Of a stretch of DNA of 64,000 nucleotides, positions 17,096 through 24,629 are shown in pieces. Source of the DNA: Streptomyces sp. NBC_00078 (GTDB lineage Bacteria; Actinomycetota; Actinomycetes; Streptomycetales; Streptomycetaceae); NCBI RefSeq assembly GCF_026343335.1, contig NZ_JAPELX010000001.1, positions 248,001 to 312,000 on the forward strand. The letters are read 5' to 3'. The notes under the pieces were generated by a model that made no database searches, was not told the origin of the DNA, and saw only the letters and a list, made by a program, of their open reading frames with translations. Every line of letters starts with the position of its first letter. Within the stretch, counting starts at the first letter, position 1. Both the position numbers and the translations under genes were made by a program.

Positions 17096-17569
17096 TCAGC
17101 CGAACATGCCCGGCTGGTAGTCGCCGGCGGGCTGCTGAACGATCACGTTGAAGCGGTTGTACATGTTGATCAGGGCAATGGTGGTCACGAGGGCGGCGAG
17201 CTGCTCCTCGTCGTAGTGCTTGGCGGCGTTCGCCCAGGCCTCGTCCGTGACGCCGCCCGCCGCGTCGGCGATGCGGGTGCCCTGCTCCGCCAGTTCCAGG
17301 GCGGCGCGCTCGGCCTCGGTGAACACCTTCGCTTCGCGCCAGACCGCGACCAGGTGCAGGCGCTGCGGGTCCTCCCCTGCGGCCAGAGCGTCCTTGGTGT
17401 GCATGTCGGTGCACATGCCGCAGCCGTTGATCTGGCTGGCACGGAGTTTCACGAGCTCCTGCGTGGCGTGCGGCAGCGTCGAATCCGAGACGGCCCTGCC
17501 CGCCGAGTTGATGTGCCGGAAGACCTTGGTCGCGACCGCGTTCTCGAAGAGGTTCAGGCGAGCTTCCAT
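17096..17569 (-). CDS. Carboxymuconolactone decarboxylase-family (AhpD-like) protein
   Basis: A 157-residue helical protein of the alkylhydroperoxidase D-like family. The redox pair is CGMC at Cys50 and Cys53 with His57 in CTDMH, the proton-relay arrangement of the peroxidase branch. MYNRFNVI near the C-terminus is also typical. It probably reduces peroxides with an unknown thiol donor. The start at 17569 has GGAGCAC upstream. A flavodoxin-like gene follows on the same strand to the right, so the pair may serve redox defence. Confidence 0.9.
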   Translation of the reverse strand: MEARLNLFENAVATKVFRHINSAGRAVSDSTLPHATQELVKLRASQINGCGMCTDMHTKDALAAGEDPQRLHLVAVWREAKVFTEAERAALELAEQGTRIADAAGGVTDEAWANAAKHYDEEQLAALVTTIALINMYNRFNVIVQQPAGDYQPGMFG

Positions 17570-17751
17570 GGTGTGCTCCAGTGTCGTCGTCGTTGCCTAC
17601 ACCTCTGTGACGGCCCGGCTCGGCCGGATGTGACACACACGAATGTGACCTGCGTCTCGCTGGGCCCCTGCCTCGTGCGGCCTCGTCCACGGCGACGGCG
17701 TGACTCTGGAAGATGCCCCGGTGCACCGGGGCAACGAGGCCTCCGGATCAG

Positions 17752-18204
17752 TCAGTCCAGCAGTCCGGCGGCGAGGGTCGCGCCCAGCTCCCAGCATGCC
17801 TCGATGTCGGAGCGGGCCGGCTCCCCGGTCACCGTGACGGGCTTGGCGGCGGCCCGCCAGCCAAGCCCCGTGGTGATCGTCTCGATCCCCCGCACCGCGC
17901 CCGTGACCTCGCTGCCGCCGTGCACGTAGTAGCCGAACGGGCGGCCCTGCGTGGTGTCCAGGCACGGGTAGTAGATCTGGTCGAAGAAATGCTTGAGGGC
18001 TCCGGACATGTAGCCGATATTGGCCGGGGTGCCGAGCAGATACGCGTCGGCGGCCAGGACGTCCGACGCCGTGGCCGCCAGTGCCGCCCGCCGCACGACC
18101 TCGACACCCTCGATCCCGGGCGCGCTCGCGCCGGAGACGACGGCCTCCAGCAGGGCCCGGCAGTTGGGCGAGGGCGTGTGATGCACGATCAGCAGAGTGG
18201 GCAC
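17752..18204 (-). CDS. Flavodoxin-like NAD(P)H-dependent oxidoreductase
   Basis: A 150-residue flavodoxin-fold protein. The phosphate-binding loop is HHTPSPNCRAL after the first strand, and GTPANIGYMSGALKHFFDQ is the isoalloxazine-binding segment typical of FMN oxidoreductases of the WrbA/flavodoxin group. It should bind FMN in the cytoplasm. The ATG at 18204 gives the strand MPTLLIVHH at once. A divergent aldo/keto reductase begins 111 bases upstream. Confidence 0.88.
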   Translation of the reverse strand: MPTLLIVHHTPSPNCRALLEAVVSGASAPGIEGVEVVRRAALAATASDVLAADAYLLGTPANIGYMSGALKHFFDQIYYPCLDTTQGRPFGYYVHGGSEVTGAVRGIETITTGLGWRAAAKPVTVTGEPARSDIEACWELGATLAAGLLD

Positions 18205-18314
18205 ACCCGCACCCTACTCAGACCCGACGCCGAGCCTATTGAGAGAAGACGCCGCTGAATCCGATGAAAGGGAGTTGTTGGACTTCAGAATCGTGCGCGA
18301 GCAGAGTGTGCCGC

Positions 18315-19358
18315 ATGAACCACCTCGCAGATCCCGAGCGCTACAACGGAACCATGCGCTACCGGCGCACCGGACGTTCGGGCCTCGACCTCCCCCTCCT
18401 CTCCCTGGGCTACTGGCACAACTTCGGGGACGACCGGCCCTTCGAGACCCAGCGCGAGATCGCCCTGCGCGCGTTCGACCTCGGGATCACCCATCACGAC
18501 CTGGCCAACAACTACGGTCCGCCGTACGGCTCCGCGGAGATCAACTTCGGGCGGCTGATGAAGCAGGACCTCGCGCCGTACCGCGACGAGCTGGTGATCT
18601 CCACGAAGGCCGGCTGGGACATGTGGCCCGGCCCGTACGGTCAGGGCGGCGGATCCCGCAAGTACGTGCTCGCCTCGCTCGACCAGTCGTTGCGGCGTAC
18701 GGGCCTGGAGTACGTCGACATCTTCTACTCCCACCGTCTCGACGCCGGCACCCCGCTGGAGGAGACGATGGGCGCGCTCGACACGGCGGTGCGCCAGGGC
18801 AAGGCCCTCTATGTCGGCATCTCCTCGTACGACGCCGAGCGCACCCGTGAGGCCGCCGCGATCCTGCGCGACCTGGGCACCCCGCTGCTCATCCACCAGC
18901 CCTCGTACAGCATGCTCAACCGCTGGATCGAGACCGACGGTCTGCTGGACGCCGCCCAGGAGGAGGGTTTCGGGGTCATCGGCTTCACCGCGCTCGCCCA
19001 GGGGCTGCTGACCGGGCGATACCTCGACGGCGTGCCCGAGGGTTCGCGGGCCGCCGCGGGCACGTCGTTCGACACGGCGTGGCTGTCGGAGGACATGCTC
19101 GGCCGGCTGCGTGCGCTGAACGACATCGCGGCCCGGCGCGGGCAGACCCTGGCGCAGATGGCGCTCGCCTGGGCGCTGCGGGACGAGCGGGTCACGTCGC
19201 TGGTCATCGGCGCCTCGCGCACGGAGCAGTTGGAGCAGAACGTCGCCGCGCTGGACAACCTCGACTTCAGCTCCGATGAGCTGGCCGAGATCGACAAGTA
19301 CATCACCGACGGGGGCGTCGACCTGTGGCGTGAGGCCCGGACCGGCAACCTCGGCTGA
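18315..19358 (+). CDS. Aldo/keto reductase, YghZ/L-glyceraldehyde-3-phosphate reductase type
   Basis: A 347-residue NADPH-dependent reductase close in length and layout to the E. coli YghZ protein. RYRRTGRSGLDLPLLSLG opens the barrel, DLANNYGPPYGSAEINFG holds the catalytic Asp and Tyr, the Lys is in ISTKAGWDM and the His in YSHRLDAGTP. The cofactor site is VIGASRTEQLEQN near the C-terminus. It probably detoxifies aldehydes such as methylglyoxal. The ATG at 18315 is chosen from the family N-terminus; the longer frame is not. It converges on the next gene with a 9-base gap. Confidence 0.92.
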   Translation: MNHLADPERYNGTMRYRRTGRSGLDLPLLSLGYWHNFGDDRPFETQREIALRAFDLGITHHDLANNYGPPYGSAEINFGRLMKQDLAPYRDELVISTKAGWDMWPGPYGQGGGSRKYVLASLDQSLRRTGLEYVDIFYSHRLDAGTPLEETMGALDTAVRQGKALYVGISSYDAERTREAAAILRDLGTPLLIHQPSYSMLNRWIETDGLLDAAQEEGFGVIGFTALAQGLLTGRYLDGVPEGSRAAAGTSFDTAWLSEDMLGRLRALNDIAARRGQTLAQMALAWALRDERVTSLVIGASRTEQLEQNVAALDNLDFSSDELAEIDKYITDGGVDLWREARTGNLG

Positions 19359-19367
19359 ACCGCGCGC

Positions 19368-20249
19368 TCAGCACAGCACGCGCAGCGCTCCCGGCAGGAC
19401 TCTGACCGTGACGGGCAGGACTGCGTCGACCTCTCCGTCTGCGCCGTAGGGCACCTCACGGTCTGCGGAGATGCTGATCTCCGTGCCGCGCAGGATGCGT
19501 ACCTGCGGCCGGTGGACGTGGGCGCCCGTCCTGAGTTCGTTCATCATGGTGAAGAAGAGCCGCCGGGGTGCCTCGCTGATCATCACCACGTCCAGCAGGC
19601 CGTCGTCCACGCGGGCGGCGGGGGCGATGAGGCGTCCGGAGCCGTAGTAGCCGGAGTTGGCGGCCACCACGGTGTAGCCGGTGTGCTGGTGTGTCACGCC
19701 GTCGACGGTGACACGGTAGCGGGCCGGCCGCCAGGTGGTGACGGCGCGCAGGCCGCCGGCGTAGTAGGAGGCCGCGCCGCGCAGGAGTTTCGCGTGGTTG
19801 GCGTGACGGTTGGCGAGGGCGTCGACGCCGGCGTACACGCTGCCGAGGACGACGGTGCGGCCGTGGGTGGCCGACTCGACCTCGATGGTGTCGACCGGGC
19901 GCGGCTCGTGGTGGAGCAGCACCTTCGCCAACGCCGGCGGGTCCGTGGGGAGTTGGAGGGCCCGGGCGAAGTCGTTGCCGCGGCCGGCGGGGACCAGGCC
20001 GAGTACGGAGCCGGTGCCGCTGAGGGCGCCGCCGATTCCGCCCGCGATGCCGTCCCCGCCGACGGCGAGCACAATCCGGCCCTGCTGTCCGTCGTGCCGG
20101 GCGAGTTCCTGGGCGTGGGCGAGGCTGCGGCTGTACTCGGTCCGCAGCTCGGCGCCCGCCTCGCGCAGCAGCCTGGCCACGGCGAGCAGCGCGGCGGCTG
20201 ACGTGGATCCGCCCGCGGTGGGGTTGACGACGGCGGTGAACTGTCGCAT
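19368..20249 (-). CDS. Diacylglycerol kinase-family lipid kinase
   Basis: A 293-residue cytoplasmic or membrane-peripheral kinase of the DgkB/YegS fold, phosphorylating diacylglycerol or a similar lipid. The nucleotide loop is VVNPTAGGSTS, the glycine-rich motif is VGGDGIAGGIGGAL (Ile replaces the usual Thr after GGDG) and LVPAGRGNDFAR matches the conserved PxGTxND region with Arg for Thr. The C-terminal beta-sandwich follows. It lies 61 bases downstream of the FAD oxidase and is likely co-transcribed, pointing to glycerolipid metabolism. Confidence 0.9.
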   Translation of the reverse strand: MRQFTAVVNPTAGGSTSAAALLAVARLLREAGAELRTEYSRSLAHAQELARHDGQQGRIVLAVGGDGIAGGIGGALSGTGSVLGLVPAGRGNDFARALQLPTDPPALAKVLLHHEPRPVDTIEVESATHGRTVVLGSVYAGVDALANRHANHAKLLRGAASYYAGGLRAVTTWRPARYRVTVDGVTHQHTGYTVVAANSGYYGSGRLIAPAARVDDGLLDVVMISEAPRRLFFTMMNELRTGAHVHRPQVRILRGTEISISADREVPYGADGEVDAVLPVTVRVLPGALRVLC

Positions 20250-20310
20250 CGGTGTGCCTCCGGGGGCGGACGGGTCGGTGGTGCCGTGCAGGGGATGACG
20301 CAGTGCCGGG

Positions 20311-21906
20311 TCAGTCGTCGAGGGGCAGGAGGACGCCGGGGTTCAGTACTCCGGCCGGATCCAGTCGGCGCTTGACGGCACGCAGCGCGTCGACGGCCAG
20401 CGGGCCGGCTTCGCGGACGTACCAGTCGCGGTGGTCGGTGCCCACCCCGTGGTGGTGGGTGATGGTGCCGCCCGCGGCGAGGATCGCTTCGTTGGCGGCG
20501 TGCTTGGCCGGAGTCCAGTGCGCGACGGGGTCCTCGCCCTGCGCCGAGACCACGGTGAAGTACAGCGAGGCGCCGTTCTCGTAGACGTGGGAGATGTGGC
20601 ACATGACCAGGGGCGGGGTACCGGCCTCGGTGAGGGTCGTGGTGAGTGCGTCGCGCACGGCCGCGTACAGCTCGGGGACGCGGGCCCAGAAGGCCGCGGT
20701 CTCCAGTGTCTCGGCGAAGGCGCCCGCGTCGAGCAGGGCGTCGCGCAGATAGGGGGCCGAGTAGCGGCCGTGGGCCCAGTGTTCGCCCGGCCCCTCGCCC
20801 AGAGGTGTGCCGCCGCACGCGCGCAGGACGGCCGCGGCGCGTTCCCGGCGGTAGGAGGTGTCCTCCTCCGTGCCTTCGTAGCCGGCGATCGCCGTGCAGC
20901 CGGCGGCAGTCGGGGCGTCGGCCGCTCCGATGGTGTCGGGCCGGGCGAGGCCGATCAGGGTCTCCGTCTCGTCGGACAGGCGCAGCACGGTCGGGCGTGG
21001 CCCGTCCTGGGCGAGCCTGCGCAGGGCCGCGGACCCTTCCTCGAAGGAGGCGAAGCGCCAGCCTTCGTAGAGCCGCGTCTGCGGGACGGGGCGGACGCGG
21101 ACGGTCACAGCGGTGATGACGCCGAACGCCCCCTCGGAGCCGAGGACGAGCTGGCGCAGGTCGGGGCCGGCCGCCGAGCGCGGGGCACGGCCCGTGTCGA
21201 TGGTGCCCTCGGGGGTGGCGAGGGTGAGACCGAGGACCATCTCGTCGAAGCGGCCGTAACCGGCGCTCGCCTGGCCGCTGGAGCGGGTGGCGGCGAATCC
21301 GCCGACGGTGGCCCACTCGTAGGACTGGGGGAAGTGGCCGAGAGTGAAGCCGTGTTCGGCCAGCAGCGCCTCGGCCTGCGGGGCGCGCAGGCCCGGTTGC
21401 AGGGTGGCGGTGCGGGAGAGAGGGTCGAGGGCGAGCAGACCGTCCATGCGCCGCAGGTCCAGGGCGACGAAGGTACCCCGCCCGGGGGCGAGGCCGCCGA
21501 CGACGGAGGTGCCGCCGCCGAACGGGGCGAGGGCCAGGCCGTGTTCGGCACACGCGCGCAGCGCGGCGACGACCTCCTCGTGGCCGGCCGGGAGCAGCAC
21601 GGCCGCCGGGGTGTCCGCGGTGTCGCCCTCCCGGATACGCAGCAGGTCCGGGGTGGACTTGCCGCGTGTGTGCCGGATCCGGGTCTCGGCGTCGGTGCGC
21701 ACGTACTCGTCGCCGCCCACGGCGGCCATGAGTGCCTGGTGCGCGGCGGGCGCCAACTGCCCCTCCGGAACAGCGATGTCCTGCAGGCCGACCGGCTCGG
21801 CGCTGCGCGGCTTCACGCCGAGCAGATCGCGCAACAGCCCGATCACCGTGTCGGGCAGCGGCGCCGCCTCGGCCGGATCGCCCCAGCCACTCCACAGCAT
21901 GTCCAT
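20311..21906 (-). CDS. FAD-binding oxidase, alkyldihydroxyacetonephosphate synthase-like
   Basis: A 531-residue flavoprotein of the VAO/PCMH family. The FAD site is APFGGGTSVVGG with YEWATVGGFAATRSSGQAS, and the C-terminal His cluster THHHGVGTDHRDW matches the active-site HHHG of alkyl-DHAP synthases. The family exchanges an acyl for an alkyl chain on dihydroxyacetone phosphate, making ether lipids. The ATG at 21906 is preferred, with MLW six bases on as an alternative. Neighbouring lipid kinase and GlpD genes support a glycerophosphate role. It could instead be a 2-hydroxyacid oxidase. Confidence 0.85.
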   Translation of the reverse strand: MDMLWSGWGDPAEAAPLPDTVIGLLRDLLGVKPRSAEPVGLQDIAVPEGQLAPAAHQALMAAVGGDEYVRTDAETRIRHTRGKSTPDLLRIREGDTADTPAAVLLPAGHEEVVAALRACAEHGLALAPFGGGTSVVGGLAPGRGTFVALDLRRMDGLLALDPLSRTATLQPGLRAPQAEALLAEHGFTLGHFPQSYEWATVGGFAATRSSGQASAGYGRFDEMVLGLTLATPEGTIDTGRAPRSAAGPDLRQLVLGSEGAFGVITAVTVRVRPVPQTRLYEGWRFASFEEGSAALRRLAQDGPRPTVLRLSDETETLIGLARPDTIGAADAPTAAGCTAIAGYEGTEEDTSYRRERAAAVLRACGGTPLGEGPGEHWAHGRYSAPYLRDALLDAGAFAETLETAAFWARVPELYAAVRDALTTTLTEAGTPPLVMCHISHVYENGASLYFTVVSAQGEDPVAHWTPAKHAANEAILAAGGTITHHHGVGTDHRDWYVREAGPLAVDALRAVKRRLDPAGVLNPGVLLPLDD

Positions 21907-21987
21907 GACTGTCGTCCTCACCGGTCGATTCGAGCGATTCCGTCTCCTGGCGGCGCCGCGGGGCGCCGAGGCGTTACACTGTGACAC

Positions 21988-22587
21988 ATGACGCCTATTC
22001 GTCACAACAGCTCGGGCAGCGATGCGGTGCTCGACGCGGTGCGGGACTGCGTCCTGGCCGTCGGGGTCCGTCGCACGACGCTCACCGACGTGGCCCGCCG
22101 CGCGGGCGTCTCCCGGATGACGCTGTACCGGCGCTGGCCCGATGTGCGCACCCTGGTCGGCGACCTGATGACCCGGGAGTGGGTCGCGGTGGCCACCCGG
22201 GCGATACCTGAGCACCGGCCGGGGGCACACGCGCGCGGCCTGCTCGTGGACGGGCTCGTGGCCGGGGTGGACTCGTTCCGCGCCCATCCCCTCTTCCGGA
22301 AGATCGTCGACGTCGATCCCGAGCTGCTCCTGCCCTATGTGCTGGACCGCCGCGGCGCGAGCCAGACCGCGCTCCTGGAGTTGCTGGCGGACGGCCTGAA
22401 GGAGGGACACGCCGACGGTTCGGTCCGGGCCGGCCACCCCGAGCGCCAGGCCCGCTCCCTGCTGCTGATCGTCCAGTCCTTCACCCTGTCCCTGCGGACC
22501 ATGACCGACGAGGACGACCCGGAACTGGACTCCGCGGCCTTCCTCACGGAGCTGCGCTCCATCCTGGAGAGGACCCTCACCCCATGA
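21988..22587 (+). CDS. TetR-family transcriptional regulator
   Basis: A 199-residue repressor. The N-terminal helix-turn-helix is TLTDVARRAGVSRMTLYRRW at about residues 31-50; the remainder is the all-helical ligand-binding and dimerisation domain. It is divergent from the FAD oxidase gene (81-base gap) and its stop overlaps the glpD start (ATGA), so it probably controls both arms. An acyl or alkyl lipid-like ligand would fit the neighbourhood, but that is inference. Confidence 0.92.
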   Translation: MTPIRHNSSGSDAVLDAVRDCVLAVGVRRTTLTDVARRAGVSRMTLYRRWPDVRTLVGDLMTREWVAVATRAIPEHRPGAHARGLLVDGLVAGVDSFRAHPLFRKIVDVDPELLLPYVLDRRGASQTALLELLADGLKEGHADGSVRAGHPERQARSLLLIVQSFTLSLRTMTDEDDPELDSAAFLTELRSILERTLTP

Positions 22588-24161
22588 GCCGAAGCCCCGC
22601 CGCCGGATCGTCCCTGTCCGCCGCCCGGCGTTCGCGCGAGCTGACCGAGACCGTCGGCGGCCCCGCCGTGGACGTCCTCGTCGTCGGGCTCGGCGCCACC
22701 GGAGCGGGGGCCGCACTGGACGCCGCCGCCCGCGGCCTGAGCGTCGTCGCCGTCGACGCACACGACCTGGCCTTCGGCACCTCCCGCTGGAGCAGCAAGC
22801 TGATCCACGGCGGGCTGCGCTACCTCGCCTCCGCCCAGTTCGACGTCGCCCACGAGAGCGCGGTCGAGCGAGGAGTGCTGATGGAGCGCACCGCACCCCA
22901 CCTGGTGCGCGCGCAGCCGTTCGTCCTGCCTCTGACGCCGCTGGTGGGCCGGGGCCAGGCGGCACTGGCCCGGGCGGGGTTCCGGGCCGGCGACGCGCTG
23001 CGCGTGACGGCCCGTACGGCGCGGGCCACGCTGCCGGCGCCGCGCCGGCTCTCCGCGGTGGAGACCCGCCATCTCGCCCCGGCCCTGCGCACCGACGGCC
23101 TCCGCGGCGGCCTGCTGTCCTGGGACGGACGGCTCGTCGACGACGCCCGTCTGGTGACCGCCGTCGCGCGCACCGCGGCCGCTCACGGCGCACGGATCCT
23201 GACCCGCGTCAGGGCGCTGGAACTCACCGGCTCCGGCGCCCGCGTCCGTGACGAACTCACCGGCGAGGAGGGCGAGATCCGGGCCCGCGCGGTGATCAAC
23301 GCCTCGGGCGTCTGGGCGGGCGGACTGGTCGACGGCATCCGCATACGGCCCTCGCGCGGCACGCACCTCATCCTGCGTTCGCAGGACCTCGGCCCCGTCC
23401 CGGCCGGCCTGCACATCCCCGTCCCCGGGGAGGCCAACCGCTTCGTCCTCGTCCTGCCGCAGGGCGACGGCCGTGTCTACGTCGGCCTCACCGACGAACC
23501 CGTCGAAGGCGACATCCCCGATGTACCGGAGGTGCCCGAGACGGACATCGGCTTCCTGCTCGACGTCCTCGACTCGGTCCTGAACGTGCCGGTCCGGCGC
23601 GAGGACGTCGTCGGCGCCTTCGCGGGGCTGCGCCCGCTGCTGGACACGACACCGGAGGCCGGCTCCGGCAGCACGGCCAGGACGGCCGACATCTCCCGCC
23701 GGCATGCGGTACTCACCTCGTCCGAGGGCGTGATCACGGTGGTCGGCGGCAAGCTCACCACGTACCGGCGCATGGCCGAGGACGCGGTGGACGCCGCCGT
23801 CGCGAGCCGTCACCTCACCGCGGGCCCCTCCCCCACCGCGTCGCTGCCGCTCGTCGGCGCCGCGCCCCCTCGCACCCTCGACGGGCTGCGGGCACCGCGC
23901 CACCTGGTGCGGCGCTACGGCGCCGAGGCACCGGCCGTGCTCGCGCTCGGCGAGCACGACCCCCGGCTCGGCGAGCGGGTCCTGCCGGGACACCCGGTGA
24001 CCGCGGCCGAGCTGTTGTGGGCGGTGCACCACGAGGGCGCGCTCGACGAGGCCGACGTGCTCGACCGCCGCACCCGGATCGGCCTGGTGCCGGCGGACCG
24101 GGCCGCGGTGCTGGACATCGCGCGGGAGATGCTCGGCGAGGTCCTGGACCGGCAGGACTGA
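22584..24161 (+). CDS. glpD: Glycerol-3-phosphate dehydrogenase (FAD-dependent, GlpD type)
   Basis: A 525-residue membrane-associated flavoenzyme oxidising glycerol-3-phosphate to dihydroxyacetone phosphate and passing electrons to quinone. The FAD loop is VVGLGATGAGAALDAAARG, followed by GTSRWSSKLIHGGLRYL, the hallmark of GlpD. VGGKLTTYRRMAEDAVDAA closes the FAD domain before a C-terminal helical domain. It is translationally coupled to the TetR gene. Its product is the acceptor substrate for alkyl-DHAP-type synthases, which ties it to the divergent oxidase. Confidence 0.93.
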   Translation: MSRSPAAGSSLSAARRSRELTETVGGPAVDVLVVGLGATGAGAALDAAARGLSVVAVDAHDLAFGTSRWSSKLIHGGLRYLASAQFDVAHESAVERGVLMERTAPHLVRAQPFVLPLTPLVGRGQAALARAGFRAGDALRVTARTARATLPAPRRLSAVETRHLAPALRTDGLRGGLLSWDGRLVDDARLVTAVARTAAAHGARILTRVRALELTGSGARVRDELTGEEGEIRARAVINASGVWAGGLVDGIRIRPSRGTHLILRSQDLGPVPAGLHIPVPGEANRFVLVLPQGDGRVYVGLTDEPVEGDIPDVPEVPETDIGFLLDVLDSVLNVPVRREDVVGAFAGLRPLLDTTPEAGSGSTARTADISRRHAVLTSSEGVITVVGGKLTTYRRMAEDAVDAAVASRHLTAGPSPTASLPLVGAAPPRTLDGLRAPRHLVRRYGAEAPAVLALGEHDPRLGERVLPGHPVTAAELLWAVHHEGALDEADVLDRRTRIGLVPADRAAVLDIAREMLGEVLDRQD

Positions 24162-24259
24162 GGTCGGACCGAGGCCGGCGGGGCTGAGGCCCATCCGCTC
24201 AGGCGGGCGGCACCGGCTCGGCGCGCGAAATCACGAATGCCCGCTTATGCTCCATTTGC

Positions 24260-24556
24260 GTGACACATCATTTCGACGAGCTGGTGGAAAAACAGCGCGC
24301 AGCCGACCAGGCACACAACAGGGTCGAGGAGCTGCGCCACTCGTACGGCCCCCCGACCCAGCAGGGCGGCTGGACCGGACAGCAGACCGACACGTACGAG
24401 ACCGCCTTGCGTGCCTGGCGGGATCTGGCCCGCGAGGCACAGACCTCGGTCACCGAGTACGCGAGGGAGACGGGGACGCCTCGCAACGAGGTCGAGGCCG
24501 ACGTCAGCGAGACGGTGAGACGCTCCGAGCAGACGAGCGGCCGGTCCGAGCAGTAG
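24260..24556 (+). CDS. Small helical hypothetical protein
   Basis: A 98-residue highly charged protein predicted to be two long helices: residues about 3-30 (FDELVEKQRAADQAHNRVEE) and 45-90, joined by a short Pro/Gly turn containing GGWTGQQT. The small size and central W-containing turn recall WXG100-like hairpins, but the motif is not exact and no secretion locus is near. The GTG at 24260 is the first start. A strong shared terminator lies just after the gene. Confidence 0.7.
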   Translation: MTHHFDELVEKQRAADQAHNRVEELRHSYGPPTQQGGWTGQQTDTYETALRAWRDLAREAQTSVTEYARETGTPRNEVEADVSETVRRSEQTSGRSEQ

Positions 24557-24587
24557 GGGCCTCGCGCGGGCGGACCCGAAAGCGGAC

Positions 24588-24623
24588 GGGGCGCTCGGAC
24601 CGGTTGGCCGGTCCGAGCGCCCC
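24588..24623. terminator. Bidirectional hairpin terminator
   Basis: A perfect 16-bp stem, GGGGCGCTCGGACCGG against its complement, closes on a 4-base TTGG loop. It lies between convergent genes (stops at 24556 and 24630) and can serve both. Confidence 0.9.
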
Positions 24624-24629
24624 TTCGCG

